Assembly: GCA_035308565.1 (NCBI GenBank)
Contig: DATGGK010000229.1
Coordinates: 1-64,000 of the forward strand
DNA from: JANXLS01 sp035308565
GTDB taxonomy: Bacteria; Planctomycetota; SZUA-567; H5-PLA8
Direction: 5' to 3'
DNA length: 64,000 nt
Below, in pieces: positions 26,501 to 33,635 of the stretch (its first letter is position 1; every line of letters starts with the position of its first letter). The position numbers and the translations under genes were made by a program. The notes under the pieces are model-generated. The model did not search any database. It saw nothing but the letters and a program-made list of their open reading frames with translations, and was not told where the DNA came from.

Positions 26501-26731
26501 TAATCCGGGGATTTGCATGAACTGGCGTTCGAGCGGCGTGGCGACGTTGTTGGCCATCGTCGCGGGGCTGGCGCCGGGATAGCCGACGCTCACGGTGATC
26601 ACCGGGTAATCGACGGCGGGGAGATCGTTGACGGGCAGATTCCGGTACGCGATCACGCCGAAGAGAATGGCTGTCACGGTCAGCAGCGTCGTCATCGCCG
26701 GGCGGCGGATAAAAGGCTCGGAGATGTTCAT
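23564..26731 (-). CDS. RND multidrug efflux permease (AcrB/HAE1 family)
   Basis: A 1055-aa inner-membrane transporter with normal family length and topology. The start MNISEPFIRRPAMTTLLTV is the classic HAE1 N-terminus with TM1. GFLVDDAIVFLENTVRRM contains the paired Asp of the TM4 proton relay, and GIVKKNGIMMIDFAL lies in TM10-11. It exports drugs or other amphiphiles using the proton gradient, with the adaptor and channel encoded on either side. ATG 26731 was chosen over a start 57 bp upstream: GGAGAA lies 8 nt before it and it overlaps the adaptor stop by 4 bp (ATGA), typical coupling. Confidence 0.95.
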   Translation of the reverse strand: MNISEPFIRRPAMTTLLTVTAILFGVIAYRNLPVNDLPAVDYPVITVSVGYPGASPATMANNVATPLERQFMQIPGLELVTSQNAQGHTSFTLQFALTKSIDAAATDVQTAITQATGNLPTDLPSPPTMQKTNPNDQAILYVALSSNSITSGKLYEYANTQVAQRVSIISGVSRVDVYGTKTAVRIKADPDRLAARGISIDALSQAVGAGTSYQAAGQFDGPNRTFLLQPRGQLETAAQFGGLIVALKNGAPVYLRDVADVEDSVVDERISMHFWVRGAEMPRATCVIAVFRQAGSNVVEVAAAVRALLPEVQASLPKAIIVTPIYDRSLSIVRSVTDVQETLVIAFVLVVLVIFIFLGRVTDTLIPVVALPLSLLLTLLVMNILGYSIDNLSLMALTLSIGFLVDDAIVFLENTVRRMERGEDRLTATFNSAKEISLTIMSMTLSLAAVFLPLVFMSGLIGRIFREFAVTIIVSIIASGLVSLTLTPLMCSRMLAKRGHGEKKTLMERFANFFINPVIRLYGVTLTWFLRNKEISLVVFFVSLFGTYWFYKQIPKTFLPPGDSSFLLGPQIGQEGVSPQKMRVYQSQADQIMQSNPEVNATFSMTGNSNYQVSNQGFLLAFLTPPEKRQPIPLVAAKISGELSAIKGARSFLFPQPVLDVSTGATSRLQGDLSYSISGIESKDVYDGAMKLAARMSAEKKLFLSVIPDLYIHTPNLEIDILRDEASSYGISATRIETLLRQAYSQNYVYLIKKPDDQYQVIVEVADKDRSNPNDLEHLYISSDDGQRQVPLNAVAKWHETLGPQTVNHINQFTSVTISFSLVPGVAIGDATDFVQNAAQEVLPLGVHGQLRGQAQDFQTAMRNFLVLAALAVFVMYVILGILYESYIHPITVLSSLPVALVGGFWTLYVFNAQLSLYAAIGVFMLMGIVKKNGIMMIDFALQRMAEGKSSIDAIHDASIDRFRPIIMTTLAALMGALPIALGFGADGESRRPLGLIIVGGLIVSQLITLYVTPVLYLYLEWVQEHVLDRFDFFRQHRLVPAPAQSTIAPSEQSN

Positions 26732-28095
26732 GGTTTTTTCTCCGGTGTTTTCATGTCGGGACGCCACCCGAATTTGGCGAAGCCCCAAAAACCGGGCTTG
26801 GGATTATCGACGGTGACTTTCGAGCCGGGCTGGAGCATCAACTGGCCGGTGAGCACGACGGTTTCGCCGCGCTTGAGGCCGTCGTTGACGGCGATGAGAT
26901 TGTCGTAGCGCAGGCCAGGTTTGATCGGGCGGAGCTCGACGGTGGAATCGTCTTTGATGACGAAGACGAACGGGCCGTCCTGGCCAATTTGCACGGCTTC
27001 GGCGGGGACAAGCGGCGCATCCTTTTTGATTTCGTAGATCAACCGCACTTTCACAAATTGGCCGGGCCAGAAAAACCGATCCGCATTCTTTAAGCGCGCG
27101 CGCAACTTGATCGTGCCCGTGCCATCTTGCACGGCGTTGTCAATAAAAAACACCTCGCCGTCGCGCGGCGCGTTGGCGCGCTCTGGCACGCGGCACTCGG
27201 CTTTCAAACGGCCGGCTTTCATGCTCTCCTGAACGTTTTCCAATTCGCGCTCGGGAACGCTGAATTCGACGTAGATCGGATCGAGGCGCTCGATGGTCAG
27301 CAGCACCGTGGCGTTGCCCGGAATATTGGCGTTGACCACGTTGCCTTGATCGACCAGCCGCTGCCCCGCGCGGCCTTCGATCGGCGAGGTGATCGTGCAG
27401 TATTCGAGGTTTATTTTCGCGGTGTGAACAGCCGCTTCCGCGGATTTGACGTGCGCATTCGCCATAGACACGGTGGCGATGCCCTGTTTGATCTGAGCCT
27501 CCATGCGCAAAAGGCTGGCTTCGCTCGCACGAATCTGGGCCTCGCCGACATCACGCGCCATGCGTTTTGCATCGAAGTCCTGCTTGGATCCGGCCGTGGC
27601 TTCAAACAAATTCTTGGAGCGATCGAATTCAATTACATTCAGTTGCTGGCGCAATTTCATCTGTGACAACTCGGCTTTCGCCTCTTCTAATTGCGCTCTG
27701 TTTTGAGCAAGTGTAGCCTCACTTTGCTCGACAGCCGCAGTGTCCATTTCGACAGCAGCCTGCGCCTGGTCCACCGCGGCCTGGTAGGGCGCAGGATCGA
27801 TGGTAAAAAGCGTTTGTCCCGGCTTGAGGTTTGCGCCGTCGGCAAAATGAATTTTGACGATGCGGCCTGACGCTTGCGGTCGCACCATCACCGTTTCCGG
27901 CGACACGCACTTTCCGATCTGGTCGATGTAAATCGGAATGTCGCGCGAGGTCACGACGGCGGATGTGACCGATGGCGGCGGCGCAGGCGGAGCGGGCGCC
28001 GCAGATGGCTTTCCGCATCCGGCGACGAGAAGAATCACCACGCAAAGGATCGCCGAAAATCCGGCATGAAATCGAGAACTGTGTATGGAATGCAT
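26728..28095 (-). CDS. RND efflux periplasmic adaptor lipoprotein (HlyD/AcrA family)
   Basis: A ~455-aa membrane-fusion protein. The signal peptide ends in lipobox LLVAGC. The order barrel/lipoyl-hairpin-lipoyl/barrel is visible: VMVRPQASGRIVKIHFADG, a long alpha-hairpin (~105-225), then CTITSPIEGRAGQRLVDQG. It bridges permease and outer-membrane channel. ATG 28095 is preferred to ATG 28113 because the putative TetR operator (28118-28137) would otherwise crowd the ribosome-binding site, and GGGTGG lies before 28095; this choice is moderate. Its stop overlaps the permease start by 4 bp. First gene of the efflux operon. Confidence 0.92.
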   Translation of the reverse strand: MHSIHSSRFHAGFSAILCVVILLVAGCGKPSAAPAPPAPPPSVTSAVVTSRDIPIYIDQIGKCVSPETVMVRPQASGRIVKIHFADGANLKPGQTLFTIDPAPYQAAVDQAQAAVEMDTAAVEQSEATLAQNRAQLEEAKAELSQMKLRQQLNVIEFDRSKNLFEATAGSKQDFDAKRMARDVGEAQIRASEASLLRMEAQIKQGIATVSMANAHVKSAEAAVHTAKINLEYCTITSPIEGRAGQRLVDQGNVVNANIPGNATVLLTIERLDPIYVEFSVPERELENVQESMKAGRLKAECRVPERANAPRDGEVFFIDNAVQDGTGTIKLRARLKNADRFFWPGQFVKVRLIYEIKKDAPLVPAEAVQIGQDGPFVFVIKDDSTVELRPIKPGLRYDNLIAVNDGLKRGETVVLTGQLMLQPGSKVTVDNPKPGFWGFAKFGWRPDMKTPEKKP

Positions 28096-28117
28096 TCTAG
28101 CCACCCAAGTCATCTCA

Positions 28118-28137
28118 GTAAGTGTCTACTCACTCAC
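28118..28137. promoter_or_regulatory. Candidate TetR operator upstream of the efflux operon
   Basis: GTAAGTG (28118-28124) and CACTCAC (28131-28137) form an inverted repeat with one mismatch and a 6-bp spacer, just upstream of the adaptor start. The same two 7-mers recur overlapped upstream of the tetR gene (28857-28867), which supports a shared regulator. Confidence 0.55.
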
Positions 28138-28156
28138 ATTGTGCGAAACAAAAATC

Positions 28157-28837
28157 CTATGCCATTGCCAGCAAATCGAATGCCCGCGGATTGTAATGCG
28201 TTTTGATTGCTTCGTCGCTAAAACCGAGGCCTCGCAAGCAGAACACGACAGCCTCTTCAATCAGCGCTTTCCGGCCGACGCCGTAACGCACCGCAGCTTT
28301 TGCAGGCGTATGCACAAACGAGAGCGCGAGCATGATGTGTTGTGCGAACCAGCCAGCATCTTTGAGCTTCGTGGCCGGAGCGGAGAGATCGCCCGCACGA
28401 AACGCCGATTGCACGCACGCGTTCATTTTCGCAACCCACTCCTTGCCGACGTGTTTGAGCAGCACGCGCGCAAAATCGCCGTCTTCGCTCAAGCTCCGCA
28501 GCATCAAGCGATGCGTGGAGCGCATTTCCGCGTCGTCGTGCAGAACCTTATTGGCGATAAAATGCAACATTACCGCGAGCGTGGACGTGGACGGTTCCAA
28601 TTCGAGCAGCTTGTATGCTTCGCTCCACGCCTCGCTTTTCTGGCAGTCCGAAAGCATGGCCTTGTAGATGGCGGACTTGCTGGGAAAATGCTTGAACAAG
28701 AGCGCCTCGGACACACCGGCGGCTCCGGCGAGCTCGCGCGTGGTGGTGCCGTGGAATCCGTTCTCGGCGAAGATCCGGCGCGCGGCTTCGATGATTTCTT
28801 CGCGGCGTTTTTTGCCGCTGAGTCGCTTTCTGCTCAT
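28157..28837 (-). CDS. TetR-family transcriptional regulator
   Basis: A 226-aa regulator. Residues ~10-58 form the TetR DNA-binding domain (IIEAARRIFAENGFHGTT, then ELAGAAGVSEALLFKHFPSK, with the canonical F-Y/F-HF recognition helix). The C-terminal helices form the ligand/dimerisation domain and are not assignable to a ligand. It lies immediately upstream of the RND efflux operon in the same orientation, with similar 7-bp half-sites before both, so repression of the pump and of itself is the simplest reading. No obvious strong ribosome-binding site. Confidence 0.92.
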   Translation of the reverse strand: MSRKRLSGKKRREEIIEAARRIFAENGFHGTTTRELAGAAGVSEALLFKHFPSKSAIYKAMLSDCQKSEAWSEAYKLLELEPSTSTLAVMLHFIANKVLHDDAEMRSTHRLMLRSLSEDGDFARVLLKHVGKEWVAKMNACVQSAFRAGDLSAPATKLKDAGWFAQHIMLALSFVHTPAKAAVRYGVGRKALIEEAVVFCLRGLGFSDEAIKTHYNPRAFDLLAMA

Positions 28838-28856
28838 GGCAACGGATATTAGCGAT

Positions 28857-28867
28857 CACTCACTTAC
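28857..28867. promoter_or_regulatory. Candidate TetR operator upstream of tetR
   Basis: CACTCAC (28857-28863) and CACTTAC (28861-28867) overlap here, 20 bp upstream of the tetR start. Both 7-mers match the half-sites of the operator-like repeat before the efflux adaptor, suggesting autoregulation. Confidence 0.45.
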
Positions 28868-28876
28868 TTGTCAACA

Positions 28877-29224
28877 TCAGAATTTTAACATCTTAATCTT
28901 GCGGACAGTGCGGTAATGGAATCGCCCGGGATGATTTGTTTTGGTAGGAAAAGCGGGTAGCTGGGATCGAACCCGCATAAGATCGTGTCTAATTTCCGAT
29001 GGATTAATCACGCGTCTCGCATCGAGGAATTCTTTTATTGCAAATGGCCACCCAAACGCGATGTCAATATATTCATAACCGCACCCGTCTTCATCACTAT
29101 AATAATACCTCGCAGATATTGCTGGCGCCACATTCGCCCAAAGCAAACCGCCCGCTGCGAACATCAGAATGATGGCCGTGGAGAGATGCACCTGGAAGCG
29201 CTTGCACGGCGAGGAAGTTGGCAT
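28877..29224 (-). CDS. Small membrane-anchored hypothetical protein
   Basis: A ~115-aa protein with one N-terminal membrane helix (LSTAIILMFAAGGLLWANV), followed by a short polar region containing AFGWPF. Proteins of this layout (one helix, then a GWP motif) are frequent in Planctomycetota and Verrucomicrobiota, where they form large paralogous sets of unknown function. ATG 29224 is preferred to TTG 29233; GAAAGG precedes it. The TGA overlaps the region just upstream of the tetR operator. Base composition is lower in GC than the neighbours. Confidence 0.6.
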   Translation of the reverse strand: MPTSSPCKRFQVHLSTAIILMFAAGGLLWANVAPAISARYYYSDEDGCGYEYIDIAFGWPFAIKEFLDARRVINPSEIRHDLMRVRSQLPAFPTKTNHPGRFHYRTVRKIKMLKF

Positions 29225-29266
29225 CGGTTGCAAACCTTTCCGCGACGCGCGATGGACACACGGCGC

Positions 29267-30916
29267 TCATCTTCCACTGATGCTTCCAAAATCGCCGGCT
29301 TGGGTCATTCCGATTACTTTTACGCCGCTTGAACCGTGCGTGGCGAAACTCAGGTCTACGTTGCCGGCGTAAATGGTATTTTGAAACAAGACAAACATAC
29401 CAATCGCCGCGGCTTTGTTCGGCGGCACGGCGAAGGTCGTGCCCGTGGACAGGATTTGAGCGAAATCCGCCGCGCCAATGTTGGCCCTAAAGGACATCTG
29501 TCCCTTCTTTGCTTTGTAGCTGAAATGAAGGGCGTCCAGTTTGGAGTGCGCGGACCCGTGAGCGTCGAGCGTGAACACGCGGGTCATACTTCCGAACGCG
29601 CAGATCACGCGCGCGCCGGCGAACGCTGGCGCTGCCGGCGCGGGCAGGGAGCCGCTAATCGTGAGCCTTACCTTGTTGGCTGCGGCAGTGTTGAAGGTTG
29701 CCCCGACCGTACAATGTTCGAAAATAGCGCTTGCCGAGGGCTGCAAGAACGGAGTCGAGGTGGGATCGTTGAGATTCGAACCCGCGGCCTGTTCGATCAC
29801 GTTTGAAAAGCCGTCGCCGTCGGGATCTTCGGTGTCGGTCAGGCTGCCGTCGATCAATTCGCGCAGGCGCAAACCGAAAGTGTCAGCCACGATGAGATTG
29901 CCGCCTTTATCGTAGGCCACACCCCACGGCGCGAAGAGCACCGCCGATTTCGGCAGGCAACCGTCCGCCGCGACCGTGCCACCACCCGCGAGCGTGGTAA
30001 TGATCTGCGTGGTCCTGTCAACTTGACGGACACGTTCGTTGAATGTATCGGCGATGATGAGATTGCCGGCCGGGTCGATGGCCAAAGCCAGCGGGCTGTT
30101 AAGCAATGCGTTCGTTGCCAGTCCGCTGTCGCCCGAAAATCCCGAAGTGACGTTCGTTCCGCTGCCGGCAACCGTGGCGACCGTCTGCGTCGTGGCGTCG
30201 ATTCGGAACACCCGGCTGACGTTTAGCAATTCGACAAAGTACAGGTTGCCCGCCGCATCCACGCTCAGCGCTCCGACGAAGCCCAACGGCGTTTGCAAAG
30301 CCGGCGCGCCTTCGATGACCGTCCCGCCATGGCCGTTCCCCGCGACCGTGGTAATAATACCAGTCTTGGCGTCGATGCGCCGAATGCGATTGTTTCCGGT
30401 ATCGGCGAAGTAGCCGTTGTTAGCTTGATCGATGGCCAATCCGCTGAATGGACAGACGGGATTCAGCAGCGCCGCGCTCGCCGGCCCGCCATCGCCGCCG
30501 AAGCCTGGGTTTCCGCCCGCGATGGTCGTGATGACCGCCGTATTGTAATCGACGCGGCGAATGCGCGATCCATCCAGCACGAACACGTTGCCCACGCTGT
30601 CGGTTGCAATCCCGCCGAGTCTTGTGAAGAGCGCTTTGGTGACCAGCCCGCCGTCGCCAGCGAAACCCGATTTCTTCAAATCCCCGGCGATCACGATTGC
30701 CTTGTTCGTGCCGTGTTGAACCACCAACAATTGCCGGCCGAATCCGCCCACTGCGAATACGTCGCCCGGCGGGTCGAGCGCGATGAAACTGGGCACAAAC
30801 GTATCGCTCAAAAGCGTGCCATCGCCGCTGAGGGTGGTCACGACTTCCGTCGCGCTCAACCGCGCCGAAAGCACAACCGCCAGCGCCGCGCAGCTCAGCC
30901 GCAGTCCGTGAAGCAT
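29267..30916 (-). CDS. Secreted NHL-repeat beta-propeller protein
   Basis: A 549-aa secreted protein. A signal peptide occupies ~1-22. Residues ~25-375 contain at least five NHL-type blades, each with the pattern [I/V]AxDxxGNxY/F-V-AD-T-x-N-x-R-I-R (NNGYFADTGNNRIRRID; AGNLIIADTFNERVRQVD; GGNLIVADTFGLRLRELID). The blades are joined by TTVAGNG/GDGG linkers. After DTEDPDGDGFSNVIEQAAGS, a short calcium-binding-like thrombospondin type 3 motif, a C-terminal beta domain of unknown type follows. Such propellers often bind proteins or carbohydrates outside the cell. No catalytic motif. It is not in an obvious operon. Confidence 0.85.
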   Translation of the reverse strand: MLHGLRLSCAALAVVLSARLSATEVVTTLSGDGTLLSDTFVPSFIALDPPGDVFAVGGFGRQLLVVQHGTNKAIVIAGDLKKSGFAGDGGLVTKALFTRLGGIATDSVGNVFVLDGSRIRRVDYNTAVITTIAGGNPGFGGDGGPASAALLNPVCPFSGLAIDQANNGYFADTGNNRIRRIDAKTGIITTVAGNGHGGTVIEGAPALQTPLGFVGALSVDAAGNLYFVELLNVSRVFRIDATTQTVATVAGSGTNVTSGFSGDSGLATNALLNSPLALAIDPAGNLIIADTFNERVRQVDRTTQIITTLAGGGTVAADGCLPKSAVLFAPWGVAYDKGGNLIVADTFGLRLRELIDGSLTDTEDPDGDGFSNVIEQAAGSNLNDPTSTPFLQPSASAIFEHCTVGATFNTAAANKVRLTISGSLPAPAAPAFAGARVICAFGSMTRVFTLDAHGSAHSKLDALHFSYKAKKGQMSFRANIGAADFAQILSTGTTFAVPPNKAAAIGMFVLFQNTIYAGNVDLSFATHGSSGVKVIGMTQAGDFGSISGR

Positions 30917-31102
30917 AGCACCTTTCCCAACTAGAATCGCCTTCCGTGCTCGTTCACGCCAGTCTACAAGGTGGCTTGGTTCTTGCGCATCTCGGATTCA
31001 GATATTTTGGAATTTTCGCAACTTTTCCGCGACTAGCCGGAGCCGCGCACGTCAGTAAGCGGCCAGCCTCAAGAACCGCGACCGCAAGGGAGGGCAAAAC
31101 GC

Positions 31103-31119
31103 TGCAAAAGTTGCACATG
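31103..31119 (+). repeat. TGCAAAAGTTGCA element, copy 1
   Basis: Copy of a short palindromic element (TGCAA-AAG-TTGCA followed by CA[A/T]TG). Other copies lie at 31182-31200, 40783-40801, 40938-40956 and 40999-41017, all intergenic. Confidence 0.65.
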
Positions 31120-31181
31120 TTGTCATTGCCACGAGCCGCGACCGTCGAACGAGCCACGACCGCAAGGGAGCGGGCCAAACG

Positions 31182-31200
31182 TTGCAAAAATTGCACATTG
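31182..31200 (+). repeat. TGCAAAAGTTGCA element, copy 2
   Basis: TTGCAAAAATTGCACATTG. One base differs in the central triplet from the consensus; it is preceded by the same ACCGCAAGGGAG tract as copy 1. Confidence 0.65.
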
Positions 31201-31269
31201 TTCAGCGCCGTTGACTTTCGACTTCTTCCGACTTTCGACCTTGGACCGCCGTTATCTTTTGACCCATAA

Positions 31270-31285
31270 TGTTCCACGTGGAACG
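31270..31285. promoter_or_regulatory. Candidate parS (ParB-binding) site
   Basis: TGTTCCACGTGGAACG contains a perfect 14-bp palindrome, GTTCCACGTGGAAC, and matches the bacterial parS consensus TGTTNCACGTGNAACA at every defined position except the last. It is intergenic, as most parS sites are. parS sites usually lie in the origin-proximal part of the chromosome. No parAB gene is in the window, and this is the only copy I found here. Confidence 0.7.
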
Positions 31286-31410
31286 TCGGGTAATGTTAGG
31301 TATCTGTTAATCCCACAATCCCGATCTGAAATAAACCGCCCAAAGGTCCTGGATTCGACTTTTTCGCCTTTCGCCTTCTTTGCTCCTGTCTCCCGTCTTC
31401 AGTCTCCCGT

Positions 31411-32700
31411 CTATTTCCCCGCGTTGAGCTTCTCGAAGAGCGCCTTGATCTCCGGCGTATCCTTGCGCGTCTTCCATTTCTCACGGAATTCGGCGATGAA
31501 ATGGTGGTTCTGCTCGTACTTCGCGTCCACCACATTCTGCGCATCGCGGTCGGTGATCGGGTTGAGCGGCAAGTCGGGGAAGGTCTTGATCAGCCAATTG
31601 ACCGCAAAATCGTAGCGCATCTGCTGGTGATGATTCTCCAGCGGGTCCTTGCTGTCGGGTTCCTTGTCGGCCATTTCGAGTAGGTAGGCGACGGAGTCGG
31701 AATTGACATCGAGTTTGAATTTGATCTTGTTAGAGCCAATACTCTCCGCATCATTATGAATCCATAATTCATATTCGCCGGGTTGCCAGTCCGCTGGAAC
31801 CGAGTAAATATCTAACGCGAACTCGGTCGATTCCCCGGGTTTCAACTCGATCTTTGGCTGCGGTGATGCGACGAGCAACTTCTGCATATTTGCCCTACGG
31901 ACAATCCCAAAGTACGGTGCGTTCGGCGCGTAGCGGTCTTTTTTGTCGGGATTTCGCAACGCCGAGTAATGCACTATCGACGAGCTAACAATCTCCGGCA
32001 TGACCAATGTCCACCCGGCGCTTGAATTATTGGCGTATGTGACACGCACGGGCGACGATCCAAGCGCGAATTTATCGATGCTCGATTTGATGGTAAGCGA
32101 ATGTGGCGCGTCCTTGGGCGGCGCGGTGTAGTCAACATCCTTCCCCTTCGGAACAAGTGGTTGACGTTGCTCTGCCTCTCGTTTTTCTTTGATCGCTTGG
32201 ATTTGGTTCCGGCTAATTAGCGCGCTCTCGGTCATTATCGTCAATGGAATATCACATTCGACTGATTGGCGCGTAGCATATATATACTTGAGGTTTACGT
32301 CATAGACACCGGGCATTGAAATGTCGAAAATGCGCCACAAAGGCACGCGATCCTCCACTGATTGACCCGGGTTCAGGACCATTGGTTTTTTCATTTCGCG
32401 CCCAGTGTCCTCGAGTCCAACTAGACTTTTCCCATAATTTGTCTTTACAATCTCGTTTTTTTTCGAATTGACCAGCTTAATATCGACTGTCTCAAATGGT
32501 AGCATAGGAAACGCGGTTATGACATTTCCAGTGCCATTTTTAATTTTAATCAACATGTCAATCGGCTCGCCTTCGACAATAACGCCAGAATTGCTAACGA
32601 ACGTCGCGCTTATCTCAATCCCGTCCGCTGATTTAACATTAGATGCGGTGAGAAAAGTGCAAACGACGCTTGCAAAGGCCATCCAAGCTCGGATGTTCAT
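31411..32700 (-). CDS. Secreted hypothetical protein
   Basis: A 429-aa protein with a signal peptide (~1-24, cleavage after VKSA). Two beta-rich regions look Ig/CARDB-like: one around VEGEPIDMLIKIKNGTGNV and one around KFALGSSPVRVTYANNSSA, followed by LKPGESTEFALDIYSVPADW, typical of extracellular Ig-like folds. The C-terminal ~90 residues are helical and polar. No family recognised and no catalytic motif. It has no close neighbour on the same strand, so it is probably monocistronic. GC content is visibly lower than that of the tubulin block. Confidence 0.7.
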   Translation of the reverse strand: MNIRAWMAFASVVCTFLTASNVKSADGIEISATFVSNSGVIVEGEPIDMLIKIKNGTGNVITAFPMLPFETVDIKLVNSKKNEIVKTNYGKSLVGLEDTGREMKKPMVLNPGQSVEDRVPLWRIFDISMPGVYDVNLKYIYATRQSVECDIPLTIMTESALISRNQIQAIKEKREAEQRQPLVPKGKDVDYTAPPKDAPHSLTIKSSIDKFALGSSPVRVTYANNSSAGWTLVMPEIVSSSIVHYSALRNPDKKDRYAPNAPYFGIVRRANMQKLLVASPQPKIELKPGESTEFALDIYSVPADWQPGEYELWIHNDAESIGSNKIKFKLDVNSDSVAYLLEMADKEPDSKDPLENHHQQMRYDFAVNWLIKTFPDLPLNPITDRDAQNVVDAKYEQNHHFIAEFREKWKTRKDTPEIKALFEKLNAGK

Positions 32701-32755
32701 TTACGAATACCTCGAATCAAAGCGTTTCAAAATTTAGCGAGTAGGAAAAATCGGG

Positions 32756-32770
32756 GACAGACCCCGCCAA
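32756..32770 (+). repeat. Terminal inverted repeat of RAYT unit (left)
   Basis: GACAGACCCCGCCAA is the exact reverse complement of 33506-33520. It bounds the transposase gene on its 3' side. Confidence 0.85.
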
Positions 32771-32773
32771 GCC

Positions 32774-33463
32774 CTACGCAAACATTTCTCCCTGACCTTT
32801 CACCGCCAAACGCGGCTTTCGATCGCGCGTGAGCGGTTGAAGAATGCGCTCGGTCATGGCTTCCAGCTCCACTAGAAAAGTTGCACTGCCGCAGGGTCTT
32901 CCCGTCCGAGTTTGACGCCGCAGGTGCTCGCTTTGTTGCGTATTTTCCACATTTAGCCATTCGCGCCAATCCGCTACCGCGCCGCGCGGAGGGAAGTCGT
33001 CCGCCAGCAGGGCGCTGTGCGCTCCCGTGCAATGCGCCGCCGCGCTCGACCACGGGTAATCGCCGGCATGGGCCACAAATCCCGCTCGCACCGGGTTTCG
33101 CTCCACGTAGCGAACCGCCGCCCAAAGATGTTCGTCGTCCCGCGGGCAGGAAAAGAATCGCCCCTGAAAGACATGGCCGCTGCCGCCGTGAAGCCGGTTG
33201 AATTCCTCGCAATACCGCGCGTGAGCCTCGCGAAACGTTTCTCCAAGCGCCTCTTCGCGCTCCGGCGTGACGATCCAATGGACGTGGTTGTCCATCAAAC
33301 AATAAGCCAGCGCCCGCACGCCGTAGCGCCGCATGTAACGTTCGATCAAATGCAGGTACGTGCGGCGCTCGTCGTCCGTGTGGAATATGCGCGCGCGCCG
33401 ATTGCCGCGCTGCGTGACGTGGTGCGGCAAGCCGGGAATGACGATACGGGCCAATCGAGCCAT
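32774..33463 (-). CDS. rayT: REP-associated tyrosine transposase (RAYT, Y1/HUH)
   Basis: A 229-aa HUH nuclease of the TnpA_REP (IS200/IS605-like) family. MARLARIVIPGLPHHVTQRG is the canonical start, so ATG 33463 is preferred to ATG 33475. The HUH motif is NHVHWIV, and a Tyr in AVRYVERNPVRAG is the catalytic nucleophile. RAYTs mobilise short palindromic (REP) elements rather than full insertion sequences. The gene is bracketed by perfect 15-bp inverted repeats at 32756-32770 and 33506-33520. All motifs look intact, so the enzyme may be active and could be linked to the abundant palindromes here. Confidence 0.92.
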   Translation of the reverse strand: MARLARIVIPGLPHHVTQRGNRRARIFHTDDERRTYLHLIERYMRRYGVRALAYCLMDNHVHWIVTPEREEALGETFREAHARYCEEFNRLHGGSGHVFQGRFFSCPRDDEHLWAAVRYVERNPVRAGFVAHAGDYPWSSAAAHCTGAHSALLADDFPPRGAVADWREWLNVENTQQSEHLRRQTRTGRPCGSATFLVELEAMTERILQPLTRDRKPRLAVKGQGEMFA

Positions 33464-33505
33464 GCGCGCGATCATCGCGAATCAGGGTGCCTGCGTCAAT
33501 GCTCA

Positions 33506-33520
33506 TTGGCGGGGTCTGTC
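33506..33520 (+). repeat. Terminal inverted repeat of RAYT unit (right)
   Basis: TTGGCGGGGTCTGTC is the reverse complement of 32756-32770, lying upstream of the transposase start. Confidence 0.85.
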
Positions 33521-33635
33521 TCTAATTTGGCCGTCCGCCTGCAACCGCTTAAGCGTCTCCTTCTCGAATAAATTTGACACGCCCCAACTCCCGCACGATA
33601 CTTCCGCGCGTCCCAGTCTTGAAAAAGGAGGCCCT

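Larger units (their letters stand above)
30917..31410. other. 494-bp intergenic region with candidate parS and short repeats
   Basis: No gene is supported here. It contains two imperfect ~70-bp direct copies of a tract (around 31067-31120 and 31145-31205) built around ACCGCAAGGGAG and TGCAAAAGTTGCACA, and a parS-like palindrome at 31270-31285. It lies between two minus-strand genes, so it should also carry the promoter for the NHL protein, but I could not identify one. Confidence 0.7.
32756..33520. mobile_element. RAYT unit bounded by 15-bp inverted repeats
   Basis: The 765-bp unit comprises the transposase gene and its perfect terminal inverted repeats. Outside the repeats a weaker AAATTAGAG / AAAATCGGG similarity continues. 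I see no target-site duplication, as expected for HUH elements. Confidence 0.75.

Noticed and set aside
28955..28985. tRNA-like T-arm (GGGTTCGATCCC on the minus strand)
   Set aside because: No acceptor, D-arm or anticodon arm could be built around it and it lies in a plausible coding sequence.
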